Assembly: GCA_033807695.1 (NCBI GenBank)
Contig: CM066307.1
Coordinates: 1,550,001 to 1,614,000 of the forward strand
Origin: Daedaleopsis sinensis
Taxonomy: Eukaryota; Basidiomycota; Agaricomycetes; Polyporales; Polyporaceae
Direction of reading: 5' to 3'
DNA: 64,000 nt
A program made the position numbers and the translations under genes. Positions within the stretch are counted from its first letter, which is position 1; every line of letters starts with the position of its first letter. The notes beneath the pieces were generated by a model that worked only from the letters and a program-made list of their open reading frames with translations, did not search any database and was not told where the DNA came from. Shown one piece after another: positions 1-13,377 of this stretch.

Positions 1-170
1 AGTTTGCATCGTACTAGCCGGAAACACCGCCGGGATCAAATCATCATCGCACCAACCTGTGCTTACCCCAAATGGTCCAAGGAGGGGAATGCTAAAGGCA
101 CCTGCTGGTCTGCTGCGACTGGTGATCACAGAATCCTACAGCGACCACCCCATACCTCTAGCAAACAGTC

Positions 171-1258
171 ATGTCCGTCACGGTCCGTGAAGTGTCCAAC
201 CCTTCAGGTACGCCCGAGAGATCCTCATGCTCTCCCATGTCCAGCAGGTAGGCCGCTTATCGTCGCGACGACAGATGCGGAGTTAGACCTGTACGCAAAG
301 GTCCTCGCGCAGGCATTCCAATACAGTTCGTGGTCACCCCTTATCGCGAGACTTTGCTTTGCCTCACCGGAGACTTGGCAGACTACTTCGCCGGCGGTCT
401 CGGAGGGGACAAGTCCCTCCAGGAGCCCTTCCTCCGCGCCCACCTGACCGCGGTGACCACGACAGGCGAGGGTGAGATCCACGTCGCAGAGCTCGATGGC
501 GTCGGCGTTATTGGCGTCGCTCTTTGGTATGTTTGCAATCCCGCGTCGTCTAGGTGGGCGTGCTGACCGGTTGGTACACTCAGGTTCGGTCCTGGACACA
601 AGTTCCTCGGCACGTGAGTTGTGCACCATCCCTCGTCTTAGGCCACGAGCAACTGGCCATCGTATTGACGGGCATTGCGCACAGGAGCGCACAGCGTGAG
701 GCTGGATGGAACCAGATCATGGAGAAGCTCTCCCCCGAGTGCCGTGACTGGTGGCCACTGGTACGTACCTTGTCATCTGGATCGACCTGCATCGCTGACC
801 ACCATCACCGTAGTTCTTGGGCCAGTATGACGAGCTCGTAGAGAAGTCCCACGGCGCAGGCGTGAAGCTTGGGTCGTACCACCTGCAAGTCATTGGCACT
901 GTTCCCGAACACCAGAAGAAGGGCGCAGGAGCTGCGCTCCTGAAGTTTGCTGAGGACAAGGTAGGCTCGCGTGGCGGGACTCGTGTCATGTTGCTGTAGG
1001 TGCTGACGTCGTACTTACACGCACAGGCCCACTCCGCGAAGGCTCCGACAACCTTGGAGACCATCGGCGATACAAACGTGAGTCGGCGGCGTTCCCGACC
1101 GGAGTTGAATGAGTCACTCACCGCTGAGCGAACAGGTAAAGATCTACAAGTCGTTGAAGTTCGAGGTTGCGGGTTCTGGTCCTATCAAGGCGCCCCCGCC
1201 GTACCCCGGAAACATGGAGATGTTCGTCTTCATCATGCACACGGAGAAGGACGACTAG
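171..1258 (+). CDS. GNAT-family N-acetyltransferase
   Basis: Likely transfers an acetyl group from acetyl-CoA to an unknown amine. Exons can be joined across short GT-AG introns: 171-207, 248-325, then from 382 onward. The product begins MSVTVREVSNPSGRPLIV and ends FVFIMHTEKDD, about 230 residues, normal for a single-domain GNAT protein. The acetyl-CoA loop (motif A) is visible as IGTVPEHQKKGAGAALL near 890-940. It is followed by a FAEDKA helix and a LETIGDTNVKIYKSLKFEVAG block typical of the C-terminal half of the fold. The first intron boundaries and the join near 610-690 are inferred from reading frame. No signal peptide or membrane segment is seen. The substrate cannot be told; many fungi carry several paralogues of this type. 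Confidence 0.8.
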
Positions 1259-1540
1259 ATGGAGTGTAAACCATAACAACTGTATTCCTGCATGATTCCG
1301 AAAATGTATCAGTGTATGTTCTGAGTGGATTGACCGATTACGCGCACCCTCTATCCCGACGCTTCGGAATTGTAAGTAAAGAGGAAGTACAGTGTATTTT
1401 AGCGCCGCCTCGCGATGATTATGGCGCTCAACACCGAGACATTGTTAGACGCCTAAACCTGCCCTCCCACCGACGGTCTACGTTAACGCCATACACACAC
1501 TCACAACCACCATCCCTGTACATTATAATCCAACGGCACA

Positions 1541-4500
1541 ATGGGTGAGCTCCTTTTTAACCGCGATAAACGAAGTGCGTGCTCATGCAACCGTGCCTCT
1601 AGGAATCCCAAAGGTCCGTGCCGAGTAGACTGACGTATATGCCTGCGCTCTGCTAACCGCCGCACAGTTCTTCAGATATATCTCGTGAGTGCGCTGCCTA
1701 TCGTTTATTGACCATTACTCATCTTTCTCAGCGAGCGTTATCCCCTGACGTCGCAGCTAATTCAGGAGAATAAGATTCCAGAGTTCGGTGCGTCGCAATG
1801 GTAAACACGGTGCTCTTCCATAACCAACGACCGTTTCTTCCTCCCGCTAGATAACCTATACGTCGACTTCAATGGCATCATACATAACTGTGAGTAATAC
1901 TTTCTGTCGCTCATGCTAGCGTATCTCTGAGTCGTACAGGCTCTCATCCAAACGACGAGGATGCCCACTTCCGACTATCCGAAGAGCAAATCTTCACGTC
2001 CATCTTTGCATATGTCGATCATTTGTTTGGCAAGATCAAGCCCAAGAAGCTGTTCTTCATGGCCATTGACGGCGTGGCCCCGCGTGCCAAGATGAACCAG
2101 CAACGTAGTCGTCGGTTCCGGACCGCGAAGGAGGCGAAGGAGGTCCGCGAGAAGGCGGAGAGCAAAGGGGAGAAGCTGCCGGACACGAAGGCGTTCGACA
2201 GCAACTGTATTACACCAGGTGCGTTTCCAGTGTGGGTGTTGTGTGGGTCGAGAGGGTCCTCATGACGGGCCGCGTATGCGTGTGCGCTCGGTCCAGGCAC
2301 GGTGTTCATGGCGCGACTGTCGGAGCAGTTGCGTTATTTTGTGAACAAGAAGATCTCGGAGGATGCGAACTGGCGGGACGTTACGGTGGTGCTATCGGGA
2401 CACGACGTCCCTGGAGAAGGAGAGCACAAGATCATGGAGTACATTCGGCTGTCGAGGGCCCAACGCGACTACGACCCGAACGTGCGGCACTGTCTTTACG
2501 GACTGGATGCAGATTTGATCATGCTGGGGCTGTTGAGTCATGACCCTCATTTCTGCTTGTTGCGAGAAGAAGTCAAGTTCGGCCCCGCTCAGAAGAGCAA
2601 GGGTAGCAAGAGGTATGTCACCCATCTGCGTCCCGCCAGCGCACATTCCAGCCCTAAGGAAGAGCTTGACAAACCATCTCTATCTCTATCTAGTCTCGAC
2701 GCTATCAATTTCTACTTGCTCCATCTTACGTTGATGCGAGAGTATCTCGACCTAGAGTTCCACGACATCGAGCACTTGCTCCCCTTTGAGTATAGTCTCG
2801 AGCATGTCATCGACGACTTCATCTTGCTTGCGGTGTTCGTCGGGAACGACTTCTTGCCGAATTTGCCGGACCTACACATCCACGAGAACGGCCTGGAGAA
2901 GCTGTTTGATGTGTATAAGAAGGCGCTGCCGTCACTGGGTGAGCGGTGTTGAGATTCGTTTAGTGTGCTTGAATACTAAACGAGTCGTAGACGGGTATTT
3001 GAACGAGAACGGCACAATCAATACGAAGCGGTTGCAAGTGATCCTGGATGAGATGGCGGAGTGGGAGCGGGAGGTGTTCGAGAAGGAATATGCGGATCTT
3101 AACTGGTACAAGGGGAAGCAGGCGAAGCATGTGAAGGAGATGGAGCATGCACGGAAGAGGTCGAAGTTGGGTACGTGCTCAATTCCTCAGCCGTTCTTCG
3201 ATCTCTCACTGACGGACGGACTGATCAGTGTTGACGACGTCGCAGAGGCGTATATTTGATCAGGTGAAGGCGTTCGTCCTTGAACGGAGGAAGTTGTCGT
3301 CGGTCCAGCACGCAGGGCAACCCCCGCTCAGCATGGTCAACGATTTCCCTGCGCGGGATCGACAGTTCATCGGCCGGCTAGCAGAAGACCTGCATCTATC
3401 GGTCGCGTGGGATGAGTATGACGCGGAAGACAGGAACCTGGTGACATGGCGTTTCCCTGGAGAGCTCGAAGAACCTTTGCCGGAGGACCAGAATGGAAAG
3501 CCGGAGCGTGGTGAGGACGATGACGAAGAGTGGGAAGACGAAGACGACGAAGAAGCGCGTGCTGCCGTTGATCGCGTCTTGAACAAGTACGAGAAGGCGA
3601 AGGCCATGGAGGACGACAAGGACGGAGACTTCGACGCGCGGTACGAGATGTCGGTAAAGGAGAAGATGGATGAATGGAAGAGGGGCTACTATAAGGTGCG
3701 TCTCTTATTGCTTTACTTGCAAGAAATGGTGCTCAGCTTACATTTGGCGTACCATAGGGCAAGTTGGAGATATCATATGACGACCCGAAGGAGATGGGCG
3801 ACCTCGTCTATCGCTATGTGGAGGGGTTGCAGTGGGTCATGCACTACTATTACAGCGGCGTCGCATCGTGGAGTTGGTTCTACAACTACCACTATGCCCC
3901 CCGTATATCAGGTCCGATGTTTTGCCGCTCTCTGATACTCCGCTTGCTGATAGCAATCCAGATTTGAAGGGGGTGGAACAGTTGTCCTTCGACTTCGACC
4001 TGGCCCGACCATTCCGGCCGTTTGAGCAGCTCATGGGCGTGCTTCCCGCTGCTAGCAAAGAACTGATTCCTCCTCCATACAGGGTGCGCACTGCGTGATC
4101 CTATTCTGTCGGCATTGCTAACATCTGTTTGTCCTTCAGGAGTTGATGACCGACCCGAACTCTTCCATCATTGACTTTTACCCCATAGAGTTCGAACAGG
4201 ACTTGAACGGGAAGAAGCAAGATTGGGAGGCTATCGTGAAGATCCCGTTTATCGACGAGAAGAGGCTCCTGAAGGCTATGGCTCGTACGTTGAACTACTT
4301 GTTCGTTTGCATGCGCATTGACGCTTAATTTACTTGCAGCCCGTGAGGCCCTTCTCTCGGAGGACGAGAAGCGCCGAAACTCCTTCGGTACCAGCACCAA
4401 GTTTACCTACAACCCAGGAGAGCCAACGGTCTATCCATCGTCTTTGCCAGGCTTTTTCCCTACCTTGCATAGGTGTTATTGCGCGATGGAGCCGTTTGAT

Positions 4501-6955
4501 CTCCCCACACTAGATGGACTCCATCTCGTTGAAGGTCTTTGCGACGGCGTCCTGATAGGCGCTGATGCGCTGGCGGGTTTCCCTTCTATACAGACGTTGC
4601 CTCACACCGCATCTCTCGGACACCATGGCGTCAATGTCCACGGCTCCGAAAGTAGGAACAAGTCGATGGTCATTCACATTGAGAATGTCCATGAAAACCG
4701 GAAAGTCGAGGATATCGCCCGGGAGATGATCGGCCTACGGACGTTCATCGGGTGGCCGTTCTTGCAAGAGGGCTTGGTCACTGCAGTGTCGGACGCCTTG
4801 TTCAAGTACGAGAAGATGACGGTGGCTCCTGGTTCTCCGGAGAAGGTCATCTCCAACCCGCACGCGCCGCAAGGTCTAGGTCTGTGGAAGTCGAAGTCAG
4901 AAAGGATCGAGCATCACTACTCCAAACGTTGCGGTGTCCTCACTGGGAACGTCGATGTGCTGCTACATGTCCGCCCCTTGAAAGGTCAGTTGTCGATGAC
5001 GTCTTCTATACGCGTCGCTCACTTTGACCCACAGGCCTCAAGCGCCTTGACACTGGCGCGTTCGTGAAGGACTACGAGGGTCCTGAGAAGGAGGTCGAGC
5101 AGGCTGTCCAGATGGCTGTTACTGCCGTCAGCTCTGAGGATCCGAGGTTCCTGGAGAAGGAAGCGCCTCCACTTTCAGAAGAGTTTCCGGATGGAAGCAA
5201 GGTGTTCTTCCTGGGCGAGCACGCCTACGGAGTCGCCGCGCAGGTGTCTGCGACCGCTGAGAACTCATTGTCCGTCGTCCTTGCCGTACGTCGTCTGATT
5301 TTTCGAGTCTTTGTGTTATCTTCTCATATGGCGTACAGTTCTTCCCGTCGGAAAAGATGGAGAATGATAAGTTCAAAGCCGTCGTCACGAGCCGTTCCCA
5401 GAACAAATACTACCCCTCGTTCAAGGCCGCGGACATGCTTGGCATCTCTGGCAAGGCGCTGTCTAAGATCACTGCGAGCTTCATGGTAATCGGCTCGGAC
5501 TCGACTAAGACCAACCTCGGCCTCAGTCTGAAGTTCGAGGCGAAGAGTCTGAAAGTCATCGAGTACTCGCGCAAGGATGGCAGGCTTTGGGAGTTCAGCG
5601 AGAAGGCGATGAAGCTCATCCACGAGTATAAGGTACGCGAATCCTCATGTTTGTAGGCTTGCAGGTTATGTCTAACATTTCGTTTCTAGTCGACCTATCC
5701 GGAGGTGTTTCGCGTGTTAGACAGCAGCGGTGATGGTGAGCATACAGGTCACGAAGAGATCGTCGAATGGCGCTGACACTCCATCAGCCATGATCAAGGC
5801 CGACGAGGTCTTCGCGAAGGCTACGAACCCAGACGCAAAGGTTAAGGAGATCAAGACATGGCTCAACCAGAAAGGTGTCCGTGACTTCGAGCCGGTTTCC
5901 CTCTTTTGCGATCAGTTAGGCAAGGTAGGGAAAGTTCGCATGTTATCGGACGCCCATGCTGACGAGTTCGATTTGAAGGAAACTGTCAAGGAGATCGAGA
6001 CACTTGCGGACAATCTGACTGCTAACAAGCAGCCGGGTGGCTTCAAGAAGGCGATCGTGAAGGGCATACCTCGGCAAGCAGTCCTTAAACCTTCCCATGC
6101 GGTCTATCGCCTCCAAAATCAACACTTCGCCCTTGGTGATCGGGTAACGATGGTCCAGGACTCGGGAGGCGTGCCCCTCTCGTTCAAGGGCGTCGTTATC
6201 GGTATGAACTCCAAGTCCATGGACGTCGTGTGGGATGCTCCGTTCATGTCTGGCACCACGCTCGGTGACAGGTATGATTTCCATCACTGTTTTTCCACCG
6301 CTTAATTAATGACCAGCACCCTAGATGTTCACAATACCGCGGGTCGACTGTCGAGTTCTGGTCGTGCCTCAACCTGACCAACCCCCAATTCATCGCATCT
6401 ACCAATCCCAGCGCACCAAGTCAGCAACAACCCAGAGCACCGTTCAATCCTCGATTCGGACCTCATCCATCCATCCAGCCTGGGCCCGGAATGCAACCGG
6501 TTGCGGGCTTCCGCCAGGCTGCGACCACGTATGTTGCCTGTTCCTGGCTAAGAAGCCCGTATTCTGATTACCCCTGCAGACAAAACGGTATTGGATATGC
6601 TCGCAATGGTCCGGTGCACATCATGACCAACCCCAATCGTGGTCGTGGAGCGCCTCGTGGAGGTTCGCCGGTGGTAAGCAAGGCGATCGCCGCCGGCGGC
6701 GAAAATGGGGCGACCAACGGTCATGTAGAGGATGGTGGTCCAGGTGGCCCTGCCGTTGATGCGAATGGCTACCATGGTTCCCCACCTCGCGGTCGAGGCT
6801 TCCGGGGCAATCCTCGCGGCGGATACGCTCCCCGGGGTGCATCACAGTTCCGTGGACGAGGCTTTGTACCGGGCATCAACCCCGGGTCGTTCAGAGGTAG
6901 TCCTAATAGGGGACGGGGCAGAGGAACTCATCCGGGTACGCAATCAACCTCGTAA
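1541..6955 (+). CDS. XRN1: 5'-3' exoribonuclease XRN1
   Basis: Cytoplasmic 5'-3' exoribonuclease that degrades decapped mRNA. The start is set by the conserved N-terminus MGIPKFFRYISERYPL. It is split over exons of 4, 11 and 17 nt (1541-1544, 1603-1613, 1668-1684) before the longer ones. Catalytic-domain motifs follow in order: [65 protein letters not shown] and [18 protein letters not shown]. Acidic metal-binding residues sit inside these blocks. An acidic linker ([15 protein letters not shown]) lies near 3515-3555. The C-terminal part contains the [11 protein letters not shown] and [12 protein letters not shown] blocks, then an RGG-rich tail (6620-6950) with repeated RGRG and PRGG. Its length is that of full XRN1, not the shorter nuclear Xrn2/Rat1. 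No break is seen. Confidence 0.95.
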
Positions 6956-8116
6956 TGGACCAGAACTGGAAATATTGTCGCGCTCTCATGTAGCATAGGT
7001 CTCCGCCGCTTTGTAGCCCGGGTCAGCGTGTGTATGATCCTCGCTGTCGGTTTCATCTGTATTGTACACTGCCTCGGACGACTACTTGCTCCTAGCAATC
7101 TGTTGTTGTGGGAAAACGGAGTAGGACGGGTTACATCTTACATATCGCAGTCAAAGGCGCACCCCCCGGTGCGTCGATGTCACGCGGGCAGAACGGTTAT
7201 GCGCAGCATTGCTGTAGCTTCCCGCGGTGTAAGCGGAACCAGTGCTTGCGTCTACTCCCGACATCTCTGCCACTCTCCGCGCTAAGTTGGTGGCGTCAGG
7301 GTGGCGTGGTATCCTGTACCCTCGTTAACCTCGCGACTGTCCGCTAATTTCCACGTCCACGCTGCTCAGTGCTTGCTGCATCAAATGTACGTTTATCCAA
7401 CTACGCTATGATGACGCTAATGACTGTGCTCCCTGGGTTTCACACTAAGCCAATCCTACGATAGCCTACGATAGGGTATCAGCAGGCACCAGCGGGAAGT
7501 CTAGTCTCCTCAACTGCTCCCCCATCGAGCCCGAGCCCTGGGCCTATCCTTCGTAAGTCATCTGTGTAGGTACTTTTCTTTATCGGGTAGTTTCGGTTCT
7601 GATACTTAGTAACAATCAACGCCGTTCAGATGATGCTCAGCGCGCCGGATACCCCATTTGGCATTTGCAAACTGGTTCCCCAAGCCTGCTCACCTGAGAT
7701 CAAGCCCGCCTGATGAGTTGATGTCTAATGATGAGGTCTGCGTGTTTCCTCGGTCCTGCAGCTTTCCTCGCATATAACTAACAAATTTACCCTCAAGTGG
7801 CAAGCGAAATCTGTGATGCGGCGATCTTCAACTTGCCCGCTTTGATCACATTCAACTCGGCGGTCCAATCCGCTGAGGCACCGCCGTGCATTCGCCGCCG
7901 ATTGATCTTGCTTTGGTAGACATAGGTCTGCTCCACGGGATAATCGCATTATGCAATGTTGAGGCCGCCCGCAGCGGCGGCCCGCTGACCGTCTGTCCAC
8001 ACTTGGTCTACACGCACATATACAACGGCTGTGCGAGAGACGATGCTCTCCGTCCGACTCTTTTCCCGTCGACAAGCCTTGTTCGTGTGCTTTCCAGGCC
8101 TCTTCCCGCTTACGCC
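6956..8116. other. Intergenic stretch, XRN1 3' side to membrane protein
   Basis: No gene recognised. It should hold the XRN1 3' UTR and the promoter and leader of the next plus-strand gene. The only structure seen is a perfect 10-bp tandem duplication, CCTACGATAG twice, at 7455-7474. Confidence 0.6.
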
Positions 8117-9388
8117 ATGTCTTCTTTCCCGCCTCCCGATTTGACCCCCGCAGACCTCGCGCTGGAACGCTCGACTTTAGACGGGGCTGTCATTGGTGGT
8201 ATTGCGTATGGTCAGTGCTTTGGCGACCACTGCCTATCTCTGCTAGAGCGCGCGTGCTGACTCTTGCTCCCCCTCCCCCTCCTCCTCCAGGTGTCCATGT
8301 AGCGGTTTTCGCAGAGTGCCTGTGGCGCATCTACCCCCGCAGCTTCAAGCGGGGGTCAGCGAACGATTGGTCCCTCGTTGCCTTCACTATTGTTATGTTC
8401 GCGATGGGCACGCTCAACTTCGCGTGCAACACCCGCATGACCGAGCTCATGTTCATCGACAATCGTGCGTTCCCAGGAGGCCCCATGGCATGGTTCTTTA
8501 CAAACTATGCGGACGGGGTCAACACCGCGGGTAATGCGGGGTACATCATTGCAAACTTCTTCGCGGACGGCCTCTTGGTGAGCCTCCTTTATCATTCTTC
8601 ACATGAGATTCTCTAAAGCTTTGAGTAGCTCTGGCGTTGCTATGTTGTATGGAACACCGTCTGGATCCTTGTCTTCCCTCTCGTGGTGTTCATGGCCTCA
8701 ACTGGTGAGGACTCCACTCAGTTCTATTTACGACGAGCACTCACTCCTCCGCATCACAGCCTTGTCGATCTTGACGCTCTTCCAGGCATCTCGCCCGGAC
8801 GCTTCGCTCTGGACGAACACGACGATCCAGATCTCTCTCCCATACTTCTCAATCTCGATCGCGCTCAACGTGCTTCTGACGCTGCTTCTCGTCGGCCGCC
8901 TGCTGTACATGAGCGAACGGGCGAAGCGCACGATCGGCCGCGACCATGCTGCGACATACACCTCGATCGTCGCGATGCTCGTCGAGTCCGCCGTGCCGTA
9001 CGCCATCGCGGGTCTCCTGTTCATTATCACGTACGCGCGCAACTCGAACGTGCAGAACATCATGCTGCCCATTCTCAGCCAGATCATGGTGCGTTCACGT
9101 TGTGTTCCCTTTCCAACGTTTCCTGGGCTCATCGCTGACTCGGTTGTTGCCTCCGCCATCTAGTGCATCTCGCCCGAGGTCATCATCCTGCGCGTGGCAC
9201 TCGGCCGCGCCGTAACGTCCTCTACGTACGCGCGCACGCCAGGACGGACCGCCACGGGTGAAGTGAGCATGAAGTTCCGCTCGCAGCCGTCGCACCAGAA
9301 CTCGTCCTTCCAGCTCTCGACGATCGACCACACGACGCTCAACGGCTCGTACGCGGCGAAGTCCGCGTACGCCCGCGAGGACGTCTAA
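8117..9388 (+). CDS. Seven-helix fungal membrane protein
   Basis: Integral membrane protein of unknown function. The start MSSFPPPDLTPADLALERST is followed by about seven hydrophobic segments. These include GAVIGGIAYGVHVAVFAE (split by the first intron), VAFTIVMFAMGTLNF, the segment after NTVWILVFPLVVFMAS, SISIALNVLLTLLLVG, AMLVESAVPYAIAGLLF and a last helix near LPILSQIM. The soluble tail of about 70 residues is rich in Ser and Thr and ends SAYAREDV. The layout, with WF.NY.DGVNT between early helices and MLVESA before helix 6, matches the large basidiomycete-specific families of seven-helix proteins often annotated as hypothetical. Some resemble G-protein-coupled receptors in topology, but ligand and signalling partner are unknown. 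At least four introns interrupt it. Confidence 0.8.
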
Positions 9389-10084
9389 GCGGCTGCATGC
9401 GATCCTCTTCCCCGCGCTACCCTCCCCTCCTTCTCCCTCGGTCCCGACAGCGGGACGAGGTGCACGATTAATCATGAAAGAACGGACGGCGTCACCGATT
9501 GTTGTACGGATTTAGTATTATTTAAGCTTCACCTCGATGTCGGAACTGCCTCTTTCTTTTACTTACTGGCTAGGGCCTCGGCTATTCTGTCCTTACCGTC
9601 CCGGATAACTTATTCATTTATTGTTTCGAACCATAACTGCGTGTGTGCGCATTGCGAGTTGCAAGATCGGTTGATAACTCGACACGACGTGTGGATTGGT
9701 ATGTATAGCCAGGTACATACATCATGGGTTCAATGGACGGGGGTGTTAAGATCAGCGAAAGTAGTAAACGATGTCTTTGATCCGCGATTGTGAACAGACG
9801 TCGTATCATCGTATCACTATACATGTTATGTGTCCTGCTTTCGCGCGGCGCACAACGAGAAGCGTGCAATTACTGAGCAAGATCGAGGGATACTCCACTG
9901 AAGGGCATTGCGAATGTTGTCCAGGGTTACAAGCAGGAAGAGCTTAGGTTCATACATGTGAAGAACCAGGGAAACCCTGGAACGATGTCCATGCATGTCA
10001 GGATACGCTGCAGAAAGCAGGCGCACTTAGATACAGAGATACGTACCTTCGGTCGGGTGCGGGTTGCAATGCAAGTCATTTGCC
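9389..10084. other. Convergent intergenic stretch
   Basis: Lies between the 3' ends of the membrane protein (+) and the alpha/beta hydrolase (-). It should contain both 3' UTRs. I see no gene and no clear repeat. Confidence 0.6.
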
Positions 10085-10965
10085 TTATGGAAGCCAACCC
10101 CGTACCGCATCGAGCAGACGGTGAACGGCTTCCTCTTCGCGCCAGAAGTGCGTCGCACCCTCGATCTTCACGACTTCCAATTTGCCGCGACTTGGGTCAG
10201 GGCCTGGATTGGAGTCTGTAGCACTACTATCTCGCAAAGTCGCGACCCACGCGTCATACGCTGCTACAGAGGTGAAGTTGTCCTCGTCGCCGTGTACAAC
10301 GAGCAGGTTAGAGCGAGGGTCACTCCTGAGGTGCTGGAGAGCAGCTGTGTATAGGTTTCCGTGGAATGCGGTAAGCCAGTGACGTGGGCCTATGGGGTAG
10401 GATAGGAGGATGTGAGAAGTTTGGACGTCTTCAAGAACGGGATGCATAGAGGCGATCAACGATCCATAAGAGTACCCCTGTCATATACAAATCAGTTCTC
10501 ACTTAATTTAGAGGAAAAGAATACGCACGGCGATCACTAACGAGGTCAGCTGAGGCATCGTAGTACGAGCCCACTGGACGAACTCCTTCAAGTCTTCGGC
10601 CTCGCGACTACCTGTGAGCGAGGCCCATCCCGTAGACTTCCCAACTCCTCGCGAGTTGTAACAGAGCACGTCATATCCACATTCAAGCAGCGGTCTTGTC
10701 AGCAGCTGAAGTACTCTGAGCATGTCAAATTTGTAAATATCGAGGTATGATCATCGTTGAAGGACGCTCACGGATCGCTCATGCGGCCGCCTAGCCACGA
10801 CCAAGGGTGAAGACATACAGCTAGTTTTCTAGACCTTCTATCTTCGTCTAGAGATGTAGATGGAGTACTACCTAGGCCATGGATGAGGATATACTCAAGA
10901 GTTGTGCCCGAAGGAAGCTGGACCGTATCGTGACGCCGACTCGTCCGTGGTCGTGGAGAAGCCAT
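10085..10965 (-). CDS. Alpha/beta hydrolase
   Basis: Serine hydrolase of the alpha/beta fold; substrate unknown. The N-terminus MASPRPRTSRRHDTVQLPSG leads into CLHPWSWLGGRMSDP, the oxyanion-hole region. Next comes YDVLCYNSRGVGKSTGW, a hallmark of CocE/dienelactone-like or Bem46-like hydrolases. The nucleophile elbow GYSYGS (G-x-S-x-G) sits at the start of the last exon near 10475. The acid is probably Asp in VVHGDEDNFTS and the base His in GATHFWREE near the C-terminus, so the triad looks complete. At least three exons are joined by short introns, for example one ending in the AG before GTACTTCAG near 10717. The product is about 270 residues. It starts 261 bp from the divergent methyltransferase gene, so the two may share a promoter region. 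Confidence 0.82.
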
Positions 10966-11226
10966 GCTGTGGGAGGGCTTACTACAGTTCTATATCCTGT
11001 GAGTTTTGAGCGCTGTGGAATGATATGCCCGTCGTGGTGGGGGCAAACTCGGCGAAGACGATGGTCACGGTGTGGTTCAAGATGCGGCGCTCGGAGCCAC
11101 CAGTATGTAACCTACAGGCGCCAATCTGGAATCGTTACTTATCTCGATTGAGGTCAGGTTCCAGATCGTCTTGCTTTCGTACCGCTACCACCACCACCGC
11201 CGCCGTCGGCAGCCTCATCGACCAAG

Positions 11227-12322
11227 ATGTCTGTGGCTGGCGACCCAAACTTCCCCTCCGATCTCGACATACACTCCCTTGCGAGCTCGTCGTCCGACGC
11301 CGACGCCCGATTCGACTCAACCGCGCAAGAAGGCGCCATCCGGACGTATGGCATCGCAGGACGGATTTGGTGAGTATGCTCCCCATTGCAACCTCCTATC
11401 GTCCACCTTCTCTGATACATGTTGGTACGATCCGCAGGGAAGCCTCGCACGCGATGCTCGCTTACCTGGATCCGTCGACACACCCTCACATCGAGTTCGA
11501 TCCACCGCCCTTCACGGGCGCAGCGCGCGGTGGTCTATCAGACGACGAACGTCGCTCTATAACCGTGTTAGAGCTAGGATCCGGCACTGGATTTGTCGCC
11601 GCGCGTGTCGCGGAATGGCTCCGCCAGGATCTGGATCTTCTCGTCGCGACCGATCTCCCGGATGTGTGTCCAATGCTCGACACGAACCTTCGTTCTTGTG
11701 CCGTAGCACGAGTCCGCGCACTCCCCTGGGGCTCGCGAGAGCATGCGTTCGTAATCCTCGAGGAGCTCGACTCGAAGTCGTCAGGCGGAAAAGGAAGGCA
11801 CATCACCCACGTACTCTGCAGTGATCTCGTATGTCTGTTGAGATTCGGTGCTCTGTCCTAGGACCGACGACATGCCGCGATGCTACATAGGTCTACTTTC
11901 CGGCTCTACTTGCGCCACTTCTGCGCTCTATTCTACACTTAACCTCAAAGCCTGATGATGAAGCGACTCGCTGGGTACCACCGACCGTGATCATCTCTTA
12001 CAAGATCCGTAGTCTCGCGAAGGAGACCCCTTTCTGGAACGCCTTTGGGTTGTGGTTCGAGTTCTCACCCATTCTCTCGAGAACGCGTCGCTCTGGAGAC
12101 CTCATGCCACACCAGCCTACCGCTCCTTGGAACAGATTTTCTCCCGGAAATTCGGACGATGAGATGTTCGTTCTAGTCGCAACTCGCCGTGCGAAGTCCC
12201 TTCTATGGATCATTCCCGAGGACGATGGCGCCCTCCTCTCCGGAGTCGGAGCTTGTGGCTCAGCTTTCACGAAATCAGATGACCAGTTTGAACAGCTTCT
12301 ACTCATGGGGATGGAGGTCTAA
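11227..12322 (+). CDS. Family-16 (METTL21-like) protein methyltransferase
   Basis: SAM-dependent methyltransferase, probably modifying a lysine in a protein. Three exons (11227-11369, 11438-11828, 11891-12322) join in frame to 321 residues starting MSVAGDPNFPSDLDIHSL. Motif I is VLELGSGTGFVAARVAEW. The acidic post-I motif is VATDLPDVCPMLDTNL. The signature CSDLVYFPALL spans the second intron and matches the D-x-x-Y region of the family that contains METTL21, Efm and Nnt1-type enzymes. An ATP-grasp or DNA-methylase fold is not supported. The target protein cannot be inferred. The region between this gene and the divergent hydrolase (10966-11226) is short and gene-free. Confidence 0.85.
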
Positions 12323-13377
12323 GAGTACGTTGGTTCGCGGTATCCTTGAAACCACAGGTATCTCATACTATTTGACAGAGTCCTGCAGGCTTATAAGTGC
12401 TGGGTCTCATCGAGTCCTTGGAATTGGCTTGGAACAACCGTAACATGGGGAGGCTTATTATGTAGTATCGGCGAAGTCAAACCGCTGACTTTACCGGGAA
12501 CCGCCAGATTTCATTGTGATCTATGCCAGAATTAATGATAGCGGGTTCTGTAATGTGCCTCTTGCATTTTGGCTACAACAAAGTGCATGCCGTGCGGTGG
12601 CATGTAGTACTGTACGGATCCGGACTCCGCTCCGGCCATGGGCGTCTGTACATGAGCATTTGCCAGTCGAAGCGCCTAAGCTACCTTGAATTCTTCTCTT
12701 TTAACTTCGAGCTCGACTGAGGCCTGCATATTCGCCATGGTTCCACGACCGCCATCGCGCTCGCTAAAATTGAGATACCATGCGCTTTCTCAGAGATTTC
12801 CTCTGTTAAAAGGTGTAATGCACTGGACGAGTCGTCACACGATACTAACTAGTGCTGCGAAGATTCCTGCCTGCATAGGTATGAACGACATGCTCATGGG
12901 AATTACAGAGAAGCAATACTTAAGCTGAAGATCCTCAGACATCATAGCGTCGGCGCCTGCATTGAGGAGGAAGAGGAAAATGCGGAAAGGTATGACTGTC
13001 ACGGTGCGCTTCAGCGGAGTTGAATGTTATGAGTAGCACTGATTCTGGTGACAACGGTTCGTCCGATAGCCTAGGAAATACGCTCATGCTACCCCGTCTC
13101 CCAGGAGCGGCGTATGATACTATACGCAGCTGACCCAGGTACCGTCTCCTCGTATGACTCCCCGTGGAAGCTAACGACAGTCTTGCGCAATCATGCGGTA
13201 AGCTCCTCTTGCCCCATGGCCTTCGATAGTGTCGTTCGCTGACGCAAACGCCACGAATTCGCTGCTTATCGCGCGCGCGGCAGGCCCAGGCAGAATGCGC
13301 ACACCATAGTACTACTACTTACGAAGCATGAACTTATCATGAAGCGAGAACGCTGGCCGAAGGTCCCCACACGGTAT

